Source of the DNA: Paramarasmius palmivorus | Taxonomy: Eukaryota; Basidiomycota; Agaricomycetes; Agaricales; Marasmiaceae | DNA: 64,000 nucleotides | Direction: 5' to 3' | NCBI GenBank assembly: GCA_037176845.1 | Contig: JAYKXP010000176.1 | Span: 23,789-87,788, forward strand | In this document: one piece after another, positions 34,705 through 45,084 of the stretch | Layout: every line of letters starts with the position of its first letter | How positions within the stretch are numbered: position 1 is the stretch's first letter | Made by a program: the position numbers and the translations under genes | Notes under the pieces: generated by a model | Database searches by the model: none | What the model was told of the DNA's origin: nothing | What the model saw: only the letters and a program-made list of their open reading frames with translations

Positions 34705-36772
34705 TTATTTCAAGGTAAATCTCGTGCTCATTTTCCCGATGTCCGTAACATCGACCTCTTTGAATCGTTCCGACTTCCTAACGATTTCCATCTCTGGGAA
34801 CCCCATGCTCCGTGCCCAATCAGAGGTTTTAGGATCAAATCCACGCGCGATTTGGAATTCTTCGAGAGCTGTGTAGTCGTCTTTGCGCCATGTACAGTAG
34901 CCAAGGCATGCGTCGGACATCCAGATCAGCGGCAGATCCCACCAAAAACACTCCTCTTCCGACACTTTGCGTTCTCCAGTTACATCGAGAGACCAAGAAT
35001 ATGAATTGTTAGACCATGCCAGGCTTTCTATCGCTTTGATGGAGGGTGGTTCAATGAACAGATATACGTGTGATGGTTTGGGGTGAGCCTCCGGCGCTGG
35101 TTCGACATCCTCTGTGCGTGTCTCCCGGAAATAATATCTATCCTTGGATATCCCGTGCTCGCGAATCACATACATGGTCCGGGGTTCGATCCAAACACTT
35201 CGTACTCTTTCAAACGTATCCTTTCAATTGGCCCGGGGTTTGATCCCAACACCCCGTATTCTTTCAAACGTATCCTTGGATATCCTCTGTTTGCGTCTTC
35301 CAGACCTGGTCCGGGGTTCGATCCGAACATCATAAATTGGTTCAAACGTAGCTGCTCTTGTCTTATGAGCTTGTCAACCAGAGACCTACAATGACAGGAA
35401 TACGTACAGTATCTCTCTTCCTCTGGATCTGTAACATTGAGCTCATTGAAGATTTTAGGGGATTGTGACAGCCATATCTTGTGTGATGATGAAGGTGTGA
35501 CAGTGTAATTGATGAAATCACCCCCTGTTTGTTTGTATCGTGATTCCAGTGCGCGGAGATTCAGCTCTAAGCTGCAAATGGATGAGCCAGTTAGGCGAAC
35601 CTCAATGGCGACGTACCGAATACGTCCGTCATCAGTTTTGGTCATTGTTGACACTATTGACCGAAATCCTCCTTCGAATCCGACGGAATATTGTGGCAAT
35701 TGCGGCCACCTGGCAACTGCCTCCATTGTTGAACTAGAGTAAACAGTGCCGACCTGAATATGCGACCAGTAGTGAACAAGACTTGGGAATTGGTTGTATT
35801 GACGTCGTGCTTCGGCCATTGATAGCAAGTGAGAATCCGCTCTTGACCCGATTCTTCGGAGAGATTGCAAGGTAATGTCGGGTTCCAGCATCTGGACATG
35901 CGTTATCCCCTCCGGAACACCGTCACTCCATAAAGGTACGAGATGGTAGAACTTCACTACACCCGAGATACGCGAACCTCGGGTGAGCTTCCCTTGCATA
36001 TCAACCCATATCTTCTGACCATGCCATCCTTCTTGGTGCTGAGGCAGCACAGTTTTGGTCAGTATACTACAGCTCTAAATTCAAACAGTTACTTACCAGG
36101 AGTTTCCGAAAGGAGACTACTTTCCAGAATGGGTCTGTGCGATCATCACACTCCCAAGGCACCAATTCTGGCCAAACCAGTCAGCATAGACCAACAAGAG
36201 AGAAAAAGAACCTTACCACCGTGGTATATCAACATCGGGAACTGCGATTGATTAATAGCAAAAAGCTGCAACGTGCTCGGCAATCTAGGAAGCTGATCAG
36301 CCCCCCCACTATATCCTTCACAAACGCTTACTGCATACCTGTCTACTGAAAATTCCCCAAAATCCTTCTCCCAGAGATGATGTGCATCTCCAACTTCGCC
36401 TTTGTATAGAATTTCAGTGAACCTGACTTCGCTGCCCACAAGCTGCACAGTGTATACATTTCGCCGAGCTTTGTGGCAAGCCCGGATCCCAGTACTTGTA
36501 AATTCCCAGTCATGATTATAAAACGAACCTAACTCTTTCACCATGATAACATCGCCAAGAAGCACTTCACGAAACTGTATATACATGCATTCAGCCTCGA
36601 GTGAATATTTTGCATCACTCACCTGATCGTACATAGTACGTCTCGCCACAGTGCCCTCGGTACTATGTCCAATGATAACATTGCCATGGATCGTTCCGTG
36701 GTTGTTGACCTGATGCCCGCCGATGGTATTGCTAATTGTACCAGCGACGAAATTTTGGCAGTCTTGAAGCAT
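34705..36772 (-). CDS. Agaricomycete orphan multicopy family, copy 2
   Basis: Same exon and motif order as the gene at 1307-3216: MLQDCQNFVAGTISN with GGHQVNNHGTIHGN, RTMYDQ, FREVLLGDVIMVKELG, KARRNVYTVQLVG, WEKDFGEFSVDRY, QLFAINQSQFPMLIYHGG, IWVDMQGKLTRG, WLSQSPKIFNELNV, and a C-terminal HVYLFIEPPS...GFDPKTSDWARSMGFPE. It ends differently from copies 1 and 3 (MSTRFTLK). Between the WLSQ region and the C-terminal block it has gained a tandem repeat (35190-35345) adding three RLKEY..GSNPGP-like units. Frames through the repeat stay open. No known function; the N-terminal Gly/Asn motif is discussed as a finding. Confidence 0.62.
35165..35345. repeat. Coding minisatellite in orphan copy 2
   Basis: Three imperfect units with cggggtt(c/t)gatcc.aac and ctttcaaacgtatccttgga, period about 60-70 bp, inside the copy 2 coding region. 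The unit contains a sequence close to the tRNA box B consensus. Absent from copies 1 and 3. Confidence 0.65.
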
Positions 36773-37382
36773 ATCTTGAATGTTTGGGTGACGCGTAGGG
36801 GAGTCGTGATGGGGGTAACAGTGAATAGAAGCGCAGGAATGGAAGAAAATATATGATATGAGCTTTGTGCGATATGTACGATTCGCGGTCCCTCGGAGGG
36901 GCATGCGGCGATTGTGATAGGAGTGAAACAGGAAAACGCTACAATCCAACCGAAATACTTGGTGAATATTTGAATGCATACTCTAAGGTTTCTCTGTAGG
37001 ATTGTAGATTTTAGTAATTCTCATGTACGGTTTCATCTCTGGACCCTGTTACATTTCGCGGAGACGAAATCAAAATCATTCAATGACATCTTGATCTTCA
37101 ACTGGTCGCTCCCGGAGAGAGAACATATATCGTTTTATCCCTGCAGCATTTCACAGCAATTTTGATTGGACAAATTACACAAGAGGGAACAGAGATCACA
37201 TCTGTTGATGTACTCTAGTGAGGTGATGTCGGGGCTAGAGAAGCGGTGATGTGGTCTCGTTTGCCATTGTACGCTGCCGTTATTCAATATGTGGATTCGA
37301 ATTAGCGCACTAGGACAGGAAAATGTAGCACTTTGTCCCGAAATCAACCAGAAATACACACTAAATGGATGAGTTAGCTAGT
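36773..37382. promoter_or_regulatory. 5' flank of orphan copy 2
   Basis: No gene is seen. Contains the shared upstream block (gcagcatttcacagcaat, about 37142) found ahead of the other two full copies. Confidence 0.35.
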
Positions 37383-37452
37383 GCATTAAAGGGGAATCAA
37401 ATCCCCGGCTTGGACAAACTGATGGCAATGACTCAGGTTACCCCATTGCTGT
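37383..37452 (-). pseudogene. tRNA-Gly relic
   Basis: The minus strand ends GGGGATTTGATTCCCC then TTTAATGC and keeps GGGGTAACCTGAGTCATTGCC, that is part of the D-arm, a decayed anticodon stem and a GCC anticodon. The 5' acceptor strand is lost. Confidence 0.5.
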
Positions 37453-37499
37453 GGTAGCTGGAGATACGGGTTATGATGTGACGTCTCGTTGATTCATTC

Positions 37500-37760
37500 C
37501 AAGTGTTTGTTCGTGCACATGCAAGGGCGACCAGGAGGTGTTATAGTTATCGATGTCAAGCCGTACCCGGATCAAATAACGAAATTTTTGAATGTTGCGT
37601 CGTTGAGATGCTTAAAATCCTTTTGAACAACAGCTCGAAGTTGATAAGAGATTATACAGAACAGACATCGATGCTCCAAATTCCGGGATACTCGATGGGC
37701 GAGAACTCTAAGACGCATATATATACATGGTAACATCGGAATAGATAAAATAGAAATGGT
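37500..37760. repeat. Third copy of the orphan-family downstream flank
   Basis: Diverged match to about 990-1250 and 4120-4500: ggaggtgttat, tatcgatgtcaagccgtacc, aacgaaatttttgaatgttg, gaacagacatcgatgc and acatggtaacatcggaata in the same order. It separates the tRNA-Gly relic from orphan copy 3. Confidence 0.5.
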
Positions 37761-37778
37761 GGTACTTGAGTAGCAGAG

Positions 37779-39630
37779 CTATTCCCTCCAGGATCCAGGC
37801 ATGTTCAGCGTATCATCGACAACCTCTTCGAATCGATTCGGTCTCCTTGTACCGACGACTTGCATCTCCGGGTATCCCATACTTTGTGCCCAGTCAGAGG
37901 TCTTCGGGTCGAATCCACGTGCGATTTGCCATTCTTCGATGGCCTTGTAGACTTCCTCTTGCCAATAATGGCGTACCGAGTTGGGCCGCATTACAGTGAC
38001 CTCCGGAAGATATAACCGAGCACACTCCTCTTCTGACATTTTTGGTTCTCCAGTTTCATTGAGGGACCAGAAATGTGGTTTAGTACGCCATGACTTGTCT
38101 TCTGTCAATGACATGGAAGGTGGCTCGATGAATAGGTAAACGTGACCTTCATATAGTGGGTTACCAAGTTCGGAAGCAACGCTACGAGACTTGATTTCAA
38201 TGAAATAGCAACGCTCAAACAACCCTATTTGACCATGAGATTTGCGATATTCACTAGGAAGTTGCAAGATGAACACGTACAATAGCACTCTTTGTCAGTA
38301 TCGATGATATTGAGCTCATTAAAGATCTTCGAAGATTGTGACAACCATATCTTGTCAAATGAATGTTCAAGCTTGAGTCGGAATTTTATAGCTGCTATTG
38401 ATTTGTTGTGAAAATCTATGCTTGTCAAATTGTCGCGGAGATCCAGTTTAAGACTGCAACCTAGGTGAGATGAGTAGGCGATAATTAGCTCTACTGGTAC
38501 GTACCGCGTACGGCCCCCATCTACTACGATCATTGTTGCTATCATTGGATGCCACCGTCCACAGTAAAATGTTGGATAAAAAAGGGGAAATTGTGAACAT
38601 GTTGCCTCTGCCTCCATTGCACTCCTGCAGTAGACAATGGATATCCAACTTCCGGGTGTAGAATATGTACCCCCTCGCTGACGCTCTGCTGCGGTCCAGA
38701 GCACGGAATGATCTGCCCTTGACCCGACCTTTCGAAAAAATTCGAAGGAGCTGTCGGGCTTCAGCATGGACACGTTCTTTATCAGCTCTGGGATGTTTGG
38801 AATCCGCTCCCGAAGTAGTCCAAATTGATAAGGAAGTCCATACAATTTGCCTCTCATGTCTACCCATAGTGGCCGATACTTTGATTCGCCTTTCTCCTGA
38901 GCCTGCAGAACTATGAGTTTTATGGTGCGCATCGAATTTTGAACTCACTTTCAGCTGGCAGAGATAGACCTCGCGCCAAAATGGTCCCTCTAACAAATCT
39001 TCATTGAAAGGGACCATCTCTAGGCCCGAACAAACGATTTAGGGCAGAGATCAACGAGAGAAAATCATACTAACCACCATGGAATATTAGCATTGGGACA
39101 TTTGATCGATTGATTGCGAAGAGCTGGAACGTGTTTGGGGATCTAGTGATTTAATCGCACCTTGAGACAGTCCCCGATGGATCGCGAATACATACCTAGT
39201 ATGTGACATTTCATGAAAATCCTGCTCCCACATATCATTCGCGTCTTCGCCTTCATATGATATTGCGGTCAATTGGGCTCCCCTGTCCACCAACTCCACA
39301 GTGTATATGGTTCGTCGAGCTTTGCGGCGAGCGAGGATTCCTGTGCTTGTAAATTCCCAATCATATGCATCAATGTCTTCGGAGCGCAACTCTTTCAACA
39401 TGATGACATCGCCGAGAATAACTTCACGAAACTATATCATCTATTCGGCCTTGGATGGGTTAACATTGTGAATGACTGACCTGGTCGTACATAGTGCGCT
39501 TGGCTACGGCGCCCTCGTTATTACGCCCAATGATAAGGTCTCCGTGAATAATACCGTGGCTATTGACCTGATGTCCGCCGACATTATTGGTGATGGTGTC
39601 AACGACAAAGTCACAGCACTCCTGGAGCAT
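37779..39630 (-). CDS. Agaricomycete orphan multicopy family, copy 3
   Basis: Third full copy. Start MLQECCDFVVDTITNNVGG, then HQVNSHGIIHGDLIIG, RTMYDQ and a GT donor (gtcagt). The second exon reads FREVILGDVIMLKELRSEDI, KARRTIYTVELVD and MWEQDFHEMSHTRYV. The middle carries LWVDMRGKLYGLPYQ and WLSQSSKIFNELNI. The C-terminal block is HVYLFIEPPSMSL, then FWSLNETGEPKMSEEEC and GFDPKTSDWAQSMGYPE, ending PGSWRE like copy 1 (PGSWKD). It is more diverged in the middle than copies 1 and 2 are from each other. No interrupting stop was noticed, but the exon joints in 38900-39120 are less certain. Confidence 0.58.
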
Positions 39631-42048
39631 GTATTTTCGGATTGACGTCTAGAGGAAGCGGCGATGAGTATCAGGAAAGCTAAGCCAAAGAGAGGACAAA
39701 ATATATCCTTGAACGCTACAGCATCTCACAGCAATACCGTAAAGGGACAAATCGAGCGAGGGTGAACAGCAAAAACATGGGCGTCGATCAGAACGTCGTA
39801 TGAAGAGTCCAGAGTGCAGCGGAAACAAAGGGAAATAGAACGGACGTGAATGTGTCACGGTGCTCTTTGTCCCCCGAAATTCCTGTCCCGGAGTGAGAAT
39901 TAGTTGCTGATCGCGTTGAAATGATCATCACTCACAGCATTGTTATCAGCTTCAGCTGACCACTCTGTAGGTACAAAATTGCGCGCCCACATGCATGTGC
40001 TTGCCGCATGCCAAACTAAAAACCAGAAACGTATTTACAGCGCTTGATTCTATGTGATAAACCAGAATAAGAAAGGATATTCCCGTATTCGCTCTGAAGC
40101 CCAGACCTCGAAGTAGAGTTTCTCCCAGAGTCCTGGATCGACATGAATTTTCCCGCGATGTCACATCCTAATCTGTCGCCGTAGCTATTTGAACGGACTT
40201 GGGTATATAGAATGACCTACCCTTCGCAGGATCCAGCAGAAGAAGTGAACATTGGGAAGAGGTGAAGGAGGTAAGTAACAGCATTCGGTTCCATCCAGGA
40301 ACGGCCTGGAACGGCCCAGCCACGAGAAGCAGGAATGGTGACGTCAGAAGTTGACACGTGGAGGGTACGCGTAACTGTCGTCGGTTTCTTTTTCGTTGAC
40401 CACCTTCATCTTCATCGTTCAATCCATTCTTCAGGCCAACACTGTAAGTTTTGATGTTGTTTCCATTGACCGTCACCCCACAGGCTCCACAGGACTACAC
40501 TCTTATCATTCTGTTCGCTAGACACCCGTAGACTTCAATACTCCCGTTGGAAGTGTAGAGGAGAAGTAGGTTGAATTACATGGTACGCTTCTAACTTACA
40601 TCCATATGCAGTCTCTCCTGCCTCCCCCTCGTCGCCTCATCGTACTGTCCAAACTTTCCATTGCCTCACAAGCCGCTCACCTATCCCTTTTCTCTCACAT
40701 GGATATACCTCGCTCCTGGAAACAGCAAACAATGATGACCTTCGACACCAAATCACCATATCATGATACTCGTTACTCACACCCTGGCTCGAGTTCCTCG
40801 ACATTGATCGTTCCCTGTCTCCGGTAGACATCCCCGTTGCCATTCTCAAGGGAAGCGGCTGAGCCAGACACGAGGAATAGGCGCCTCCTTTCATGTACCT
40901 TGATCATGCTCTGCACAATAATCACTTACCCATTATGCCATGCTTCCAGTTCAACCAACGCCAAAGTCTTTGAATGGAGAAGCTATAGTAATCGAGGCTC
41001 CATTCTCATACCTCCTTCACTAGCCGCCTGGGCGAAGCCCACCTCCGCCACAGAGAACACAGTAACTATTCCGACATAGACTCAGGCTCATTCCTAGGCA
41101 CCTGGAATTCCATGATACCAAACCTACCACACCCATTACTCACATCCCTCGCTCTACTGAACAAGAGGTGCGTCTCGGACCCCATCCTCTTCATGCTTTC
41201 AGCTCACCGTTCCTCGTAGTATTTAGCTTTGCCATGTACGCTATCGGCTCTGAGAGGTTGCTAAGATGCTGAGTCAAGCAGTGAGCGGCCAGGCCCTTCG
41301 GTACGTTTGTTGTCTGCTTCGCTCGACCGTCACTTATCGCAATGTCCAGGGTCCCCATGTAATACAGCCCTGCGCCGCCCAGATCCAAACAATTGCACAG
41401 GAACGCTATACATCACACTTCTCCACTGACATACTTCCAACCGATGCTAGAACCTGCAACGTCGAGAGATACGACTCACTTTCGCTCCGTCCTCTCCATT
41501 TATCACCCATCACACCGTGTAGACGCTGAACAGTTGGATACATGCATGAAATTGACCAGAAACGAACGGTACATCAGCACCGTGCTGTTAGACAAGCCGC
41601 TGTCTGGAACTCATTCACGTCGTTCTTCCACATCTCACGATGATCCTCGACACTCACAACGACGCCCTTAATGCCCTAGGGTTCTTGCGAAATTACTCGC
41701 TAATCCATTCTTCGACATATCCCCTCACCTTCACAATTTTCCGGTGTCGCTCAACGCTAGGGAAGATGGAATATGGTATGATCATTTCTGTTATCATTCA
41801 TCGTCACTAAACAACTTGTCTTAGTGACACAGTTAGTACACCCTTAATATCATATCCTGGGCACTCTCTATCGAATCTCTCCGGCGGAGAACGTGATGTT
41901 TGATTGAATTAGGGCCTAAGAGGACTCGGGAATCGTTGAATGATTGTGAGTTATCGGGAAAAACCCGATTGAGTGACTGTACGGTAGAATGTTTATATCT
42001 CCTTTATGTGGTAATCGATAGGAAAATATTCATCAAACTACATACATT
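39631..42048. other. Long unassigned spacer
   Basis: The first 350 bp contain the shared upstream blocks of the orphan family (39716-39740, 39937). From 40160 to 41690 short open frames occur on plus (40606-40827, 41266-41529, 41393-41671) with no recognisable motif; they could be degraded coding sequence. No RNA gene is seen. Confidence 0.35.
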
Positions 42049-42122
42049 GCATTAAGGAGGAATCGAACCCCCGGCACATGGTGCAGGGACGACGACCCAA
42101 GTTGCCACTACCCCATTAATGC
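42049..42122 (-). pseudogene. tRNA-Gly-like sequence, anticodon arm degraded
   Basis: The minus strand keeps a perfect acceptor stem (GCATTAA/TTAATGC), the D-arm GGGTAGTGGCAAC and a T-arm GGGGG-TTCGATT-CCTCC. The segment that should form the anticodon stem (GGTCG...CGACC) has lost its 3' partner and U33 is changed to C. Probably a recent pseudogene of the intron-containing tRNA-Gly(GCC). Confidence 0.55.
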
Positions 42123-42399
42123 GGTACCTGGGTAGGTTTTTTTTTTCATATGGAGCTGGATCGGTCTCATCTGTGTAAGGCATTCATGATAGCCTTGAAA
42201 TTTGAGCGATTCATTCGGTATATTTAAAACCAATATTGTTGCACACGCCCAGCAGTTTCCATAGCAAAGAGTCGTCCTATTAGCTTGCAATGAATTTGAA
42301 TGATTCAGGTCATAGGATTAGTCCAGCTGTTGATGGGTAATACAAGGATGAATATGTACCGCTGAGTGCCCCCACGCTTGAGGCATCTAGACAACTCGA

Positions 42400-42560
42400 T
42401 CCACGAGAGACGTGCGAGGCGAGGTAACAGAAACGCATATAGGTACCATATTATTGACTTCTTCGAATCGATTCTGCTTTCTCGCACCAATGATTCCCAT
42501 CTCGGGAAATTCCATGCTCCCTGCAAGCAGCCAGGTTCTCTCTGTCATAGATGACATGAT
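42400..42560 (-). pseudogene. C-terminal fragment of the orphan family
   Basis: The minus frame reads GSMEFPEMGIIGARKQNRFEE, matching the C-terminal block of the full copies (for example GYPEMQVVGTRRPNRFEE in copy 3). Nothing else of the family is present. Again next to a tRNA-Gly relic. Confidence 0.6.
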
Positions 42561-43095
42561 TACATCTTCCGATATCAATATCTTCCAGATCATCGTTGAC
42601 AAATTCAGCTTCGACCACGACCGATTACGGAGGATCGGGTACAATGTTCTCGACAGCGCAAAAGACCCCGACGATAAGGAACTCTGGTTCCGTATGCTCT
42701 GGGACACCGCTTTGGAGGTGGGGATGCAACAAGGTCGTGCTCAGGGAGTTGCAGAAGGATTGGAAAGGGGCTGGAAGAAAAGAAAGAAAGAGGGAGATGC
42801 GAAAGTTTGGAATAATGTTCGGGAATTAAACAGGACAGAACATCCTGTATTGTGCTGCGAATTGCAGAATATCAAGAAGTTATTCTTAGTCTACAGGGTT
42901 TCCACTATTGTAGCACGCCCGATTACATTGTATCTAATCTCTTATCTGTTTACCTATGTTTACCTACCCATTACCTATAAATCCACGGTGACGTGGTTTA
43001 CTTACCCTTGTCTTTACTCTTACTCTACTCGATACACAATCCGAAAGGTTGTCGTGCTCACCTTGGCCATAGGGCCTTCGGCGGTGTATATGTGA
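42556..43095 (+). CDS. Hypothetical protein, weak
   Basis: Open frame from an ATG at 42556 (MITSSDINIFQIIVDKFSFD), continuing into a charged helical part (LWFRMLWDTALEVGMQQGRA, then EGLERGWKKRKKEG). Downstream residues look non-coding. The frame also runs through the orphan-family fragment on the opposite strand, so the upstream part is not meaningful. No family recognised. Confidence 0.25.
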   Translation: MITSSDINIFQIIVDKFSFDHDRLRRIGYNVLDSAKDPDDKELWFRMLWDTALEVGMQQGRAQGVAEGLERGWKKRKKEGDAKVWNNVRELNRTEHPVLCCELQNIKKLFLVYRVSTIVARPITLYLISYLFTYVYLPITYKSTVTWFTYPCLYSYSTRYTIRKVVVLTLAIGPSAVYM

Positions 43096-43348
43096 GAATT
43101 GAATAACTATCGGTGATGAGCTTACTTATGCCCGGAGTCGGAAGGATCCCAGTCGGAATACGTCCTTTCCAGGTCATATGAACGGGTAGGTCTAGATCTT
43201 CGACGCTCGCTTTATATCCAGAGCTTAGCTTACCGTGCTCATACAGTCTCTTCTTCGTGTACGTGGCCTCGATTTTTCGTCGCTGTTTATCCTGGTGACC
43301 TATAAATGAAACTAGGCTTTCGGCATTACTAGTTGAATCAACGTCCAA
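43058..43348 (-). CDS. Small hypothetical protein
   Basis: A 96-residue frame starting MDVDSTSNAESLVSFIGHQD, with a basic stretch (KQRRKIEATYTKKRLYEHGK) and no recognised motif. It abuts the breakpoint of the truncated GH76 gene on the other strand, so it could be part of the rearranged DNA rather than a real gene. Confidence 0.25.
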   Translation of the reverse strand: MDVDSTSNAESLVSFIGHQDKQRRKIEATYTKKRLYEHGKLSSGYKASVEDLDLPVHMTWKGRIPTGILPTPGISKLITDSYSILTYTPPKALWPR

Positions 43349-44378
43349 TCAGACCTACCTCGATGCCGCCATGAAATCATCAGCATTCATCCATAATAAC
43401 ATGTTCGGAACCCAAGGAGTAGTTCAAACCGTTGACATCCAGAAGGGCTGTGCAACACCGAATTTCAATGCGCCCATTACGGAAGAAACGGGATTTTGGA
43501 TCGAAGGATTGTCCATCCTGATGTCGATTACAGGAAACTCTTCGATGACTAAATTGTAGGATATTTCGTGTAGCGTTACATCAAAATCACTGACTCAGAA
43601 TTGCAGAGCTCGTAATGCTATTGAAGATTCGACAACTCGAGTAGCCGACTGGCAAAGTGAGGGCGGCGTGTTGAGTAAGTCAGGAGGCACATCCACCTTA
43701 ACAACATTGGCTGATGTCTATGTATATAATGACAGACCATCATGATATAGGTACTGTTCCCGCTCAGGGGAACTTCATTCGATCTTTGAGTGTGGCATAC
43801 GAGCGGCTCCCTTCGACCTTGGGTCTTCAACCGTACATCGGGAGCTACGTTTCTGTCCAGGTAGACCTGCCGTATTCTTGATTATTGACTGTAATACATT
43901 CTAAATCGGATTACAGTTCAATGCAATATTGAAAAATGCGACCATACCAGGCAGCAACATCTACGGATACTGGTCTGGGCCACCGTCATCAGCCTTTCAA
44001 TCAGATAATCAGCTTGCCGCCAGCGCTGTGTTACTTGCGGCTATCTCGTTACCTGAAACGAACTCAGCTGCGTCAGGGGATCGCAGTACACCCACAGGTG
44101 CAATAGCTGGTAGTGTTGTAGGAGGTGTCGTATTTATAATTGTGTTAGGAAGTGCCACTTTTATGGCATTTCGACGGCGCGCTCGCAGACGGGAGCTCGT
44201 ACCGCCTATGCCTGATCCTTTCATGGGATCGAGAGGCGGGACAACTGTGTCGACAAAGAGTACTAGGAGTCAACCTTTTAGCAAAAGTTCTCATCGATCT
44301 ACGACTACTGGTACATATAATACTTCTGAGTCTCGTACATCTAGCCATCCACCTCCAGCGTATTCAGATGTAGCATAA
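43347..44378 (+). pseudogene. 5'-truncated GH76 (alpha-1,6-mannanase family) gene with membrane anchor
   Basis: Four or more exons spliced in frame. It begins in mid-protein right after an acceptor (caatcag) with YLDAAMKSSAFIHNNMF, then TGFWIEGLSILMSITGNSS, GTVPAQGNFIRSLSVAYERL, YVSVQFNAI and IYGYWSGPPSSAF. This is the C-terminal half of fungal GH76 proteins, which act on mannan at the cell surface. A transmembrane helix (AIAGSVVGGVVFIIVLG) follows, then a basic stop-transfer (RRRARRR) and a Ser/Thr-rich cytosolic tail ending PPPAYSDVA. The signal peptide and the N-terminal half of the alpha-barrel with the catalytic Asp pair are absent upstream, where unrelated sequence occurs. The remaining exons are intact, so the loss looks recent. 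Confidence 0.7.
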
Positions 44379-45084
44379 ATTCGTACTCATGAATACCAAA
44401 TCCAAAGCTATATATTGACTTGAAGTGATTGAGCTTAACTGCTCAAGGGAACCGATCCGGCCTTGAGAACTTGACAACGCAATACTAGTTGTCGACTAAC
44501 TAAGGGCAGCTCAAAAGGGCATATCAAGATGGTAATTAAACTACCTACATTCCCTCGTTGTATAAAGACACGTAAATTCTACTGTCAAAGACCACGTTCA
44601 TGGGTGAACTATCGGTGGGAAGCATAATTAACCGTGGCACGTATTTACTTAGTATATACTCAATACGCACTGCGGGAAATATCTATCTATCTATCGCCTG
44701 CCTCCTTACCAAATTTGGCTACCCCGGCAACCTCGAACTTTTGAACTTTTGAATTGCCTGCTGTGGACCGTTACCATCGTGTAAATAGATGGTGTTAACT
44801 CAATTACACCGATGTACAGTACCTGGAGGCTTTTTACACAAAGAAATACGGTGATTTTCTATGTATGTAGAATGCAGTACGTGGGACAAGACGCATCATA
44901 TGATTCATATCGCCTTTTCGTTGATGTTCCAAGAGCGAAGAGCTTGTGCAGAAGGATCAAGTGGGGTCACTCGAGAATCAGTGAGACATTGATGCCGTCA
45001 ATGTGGACTTAGTTCGCGGATGAATTCAACGGTCTTCGAGAGAATATTTCGCCGGGACAGTGCCCAGATCTCCATACAGGGAAT
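44379..45084. other. Intergenic, no gene seen
   Basis: Spacer between the GH76 remnant and the F-box gene. Contains a short tatc microsatellite (about 44682-44696) and a tandem cttttgaa (44740-44752). The 5' UTR or an earlier exon of the F-box gene could lie here. Confidence 0.4.
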
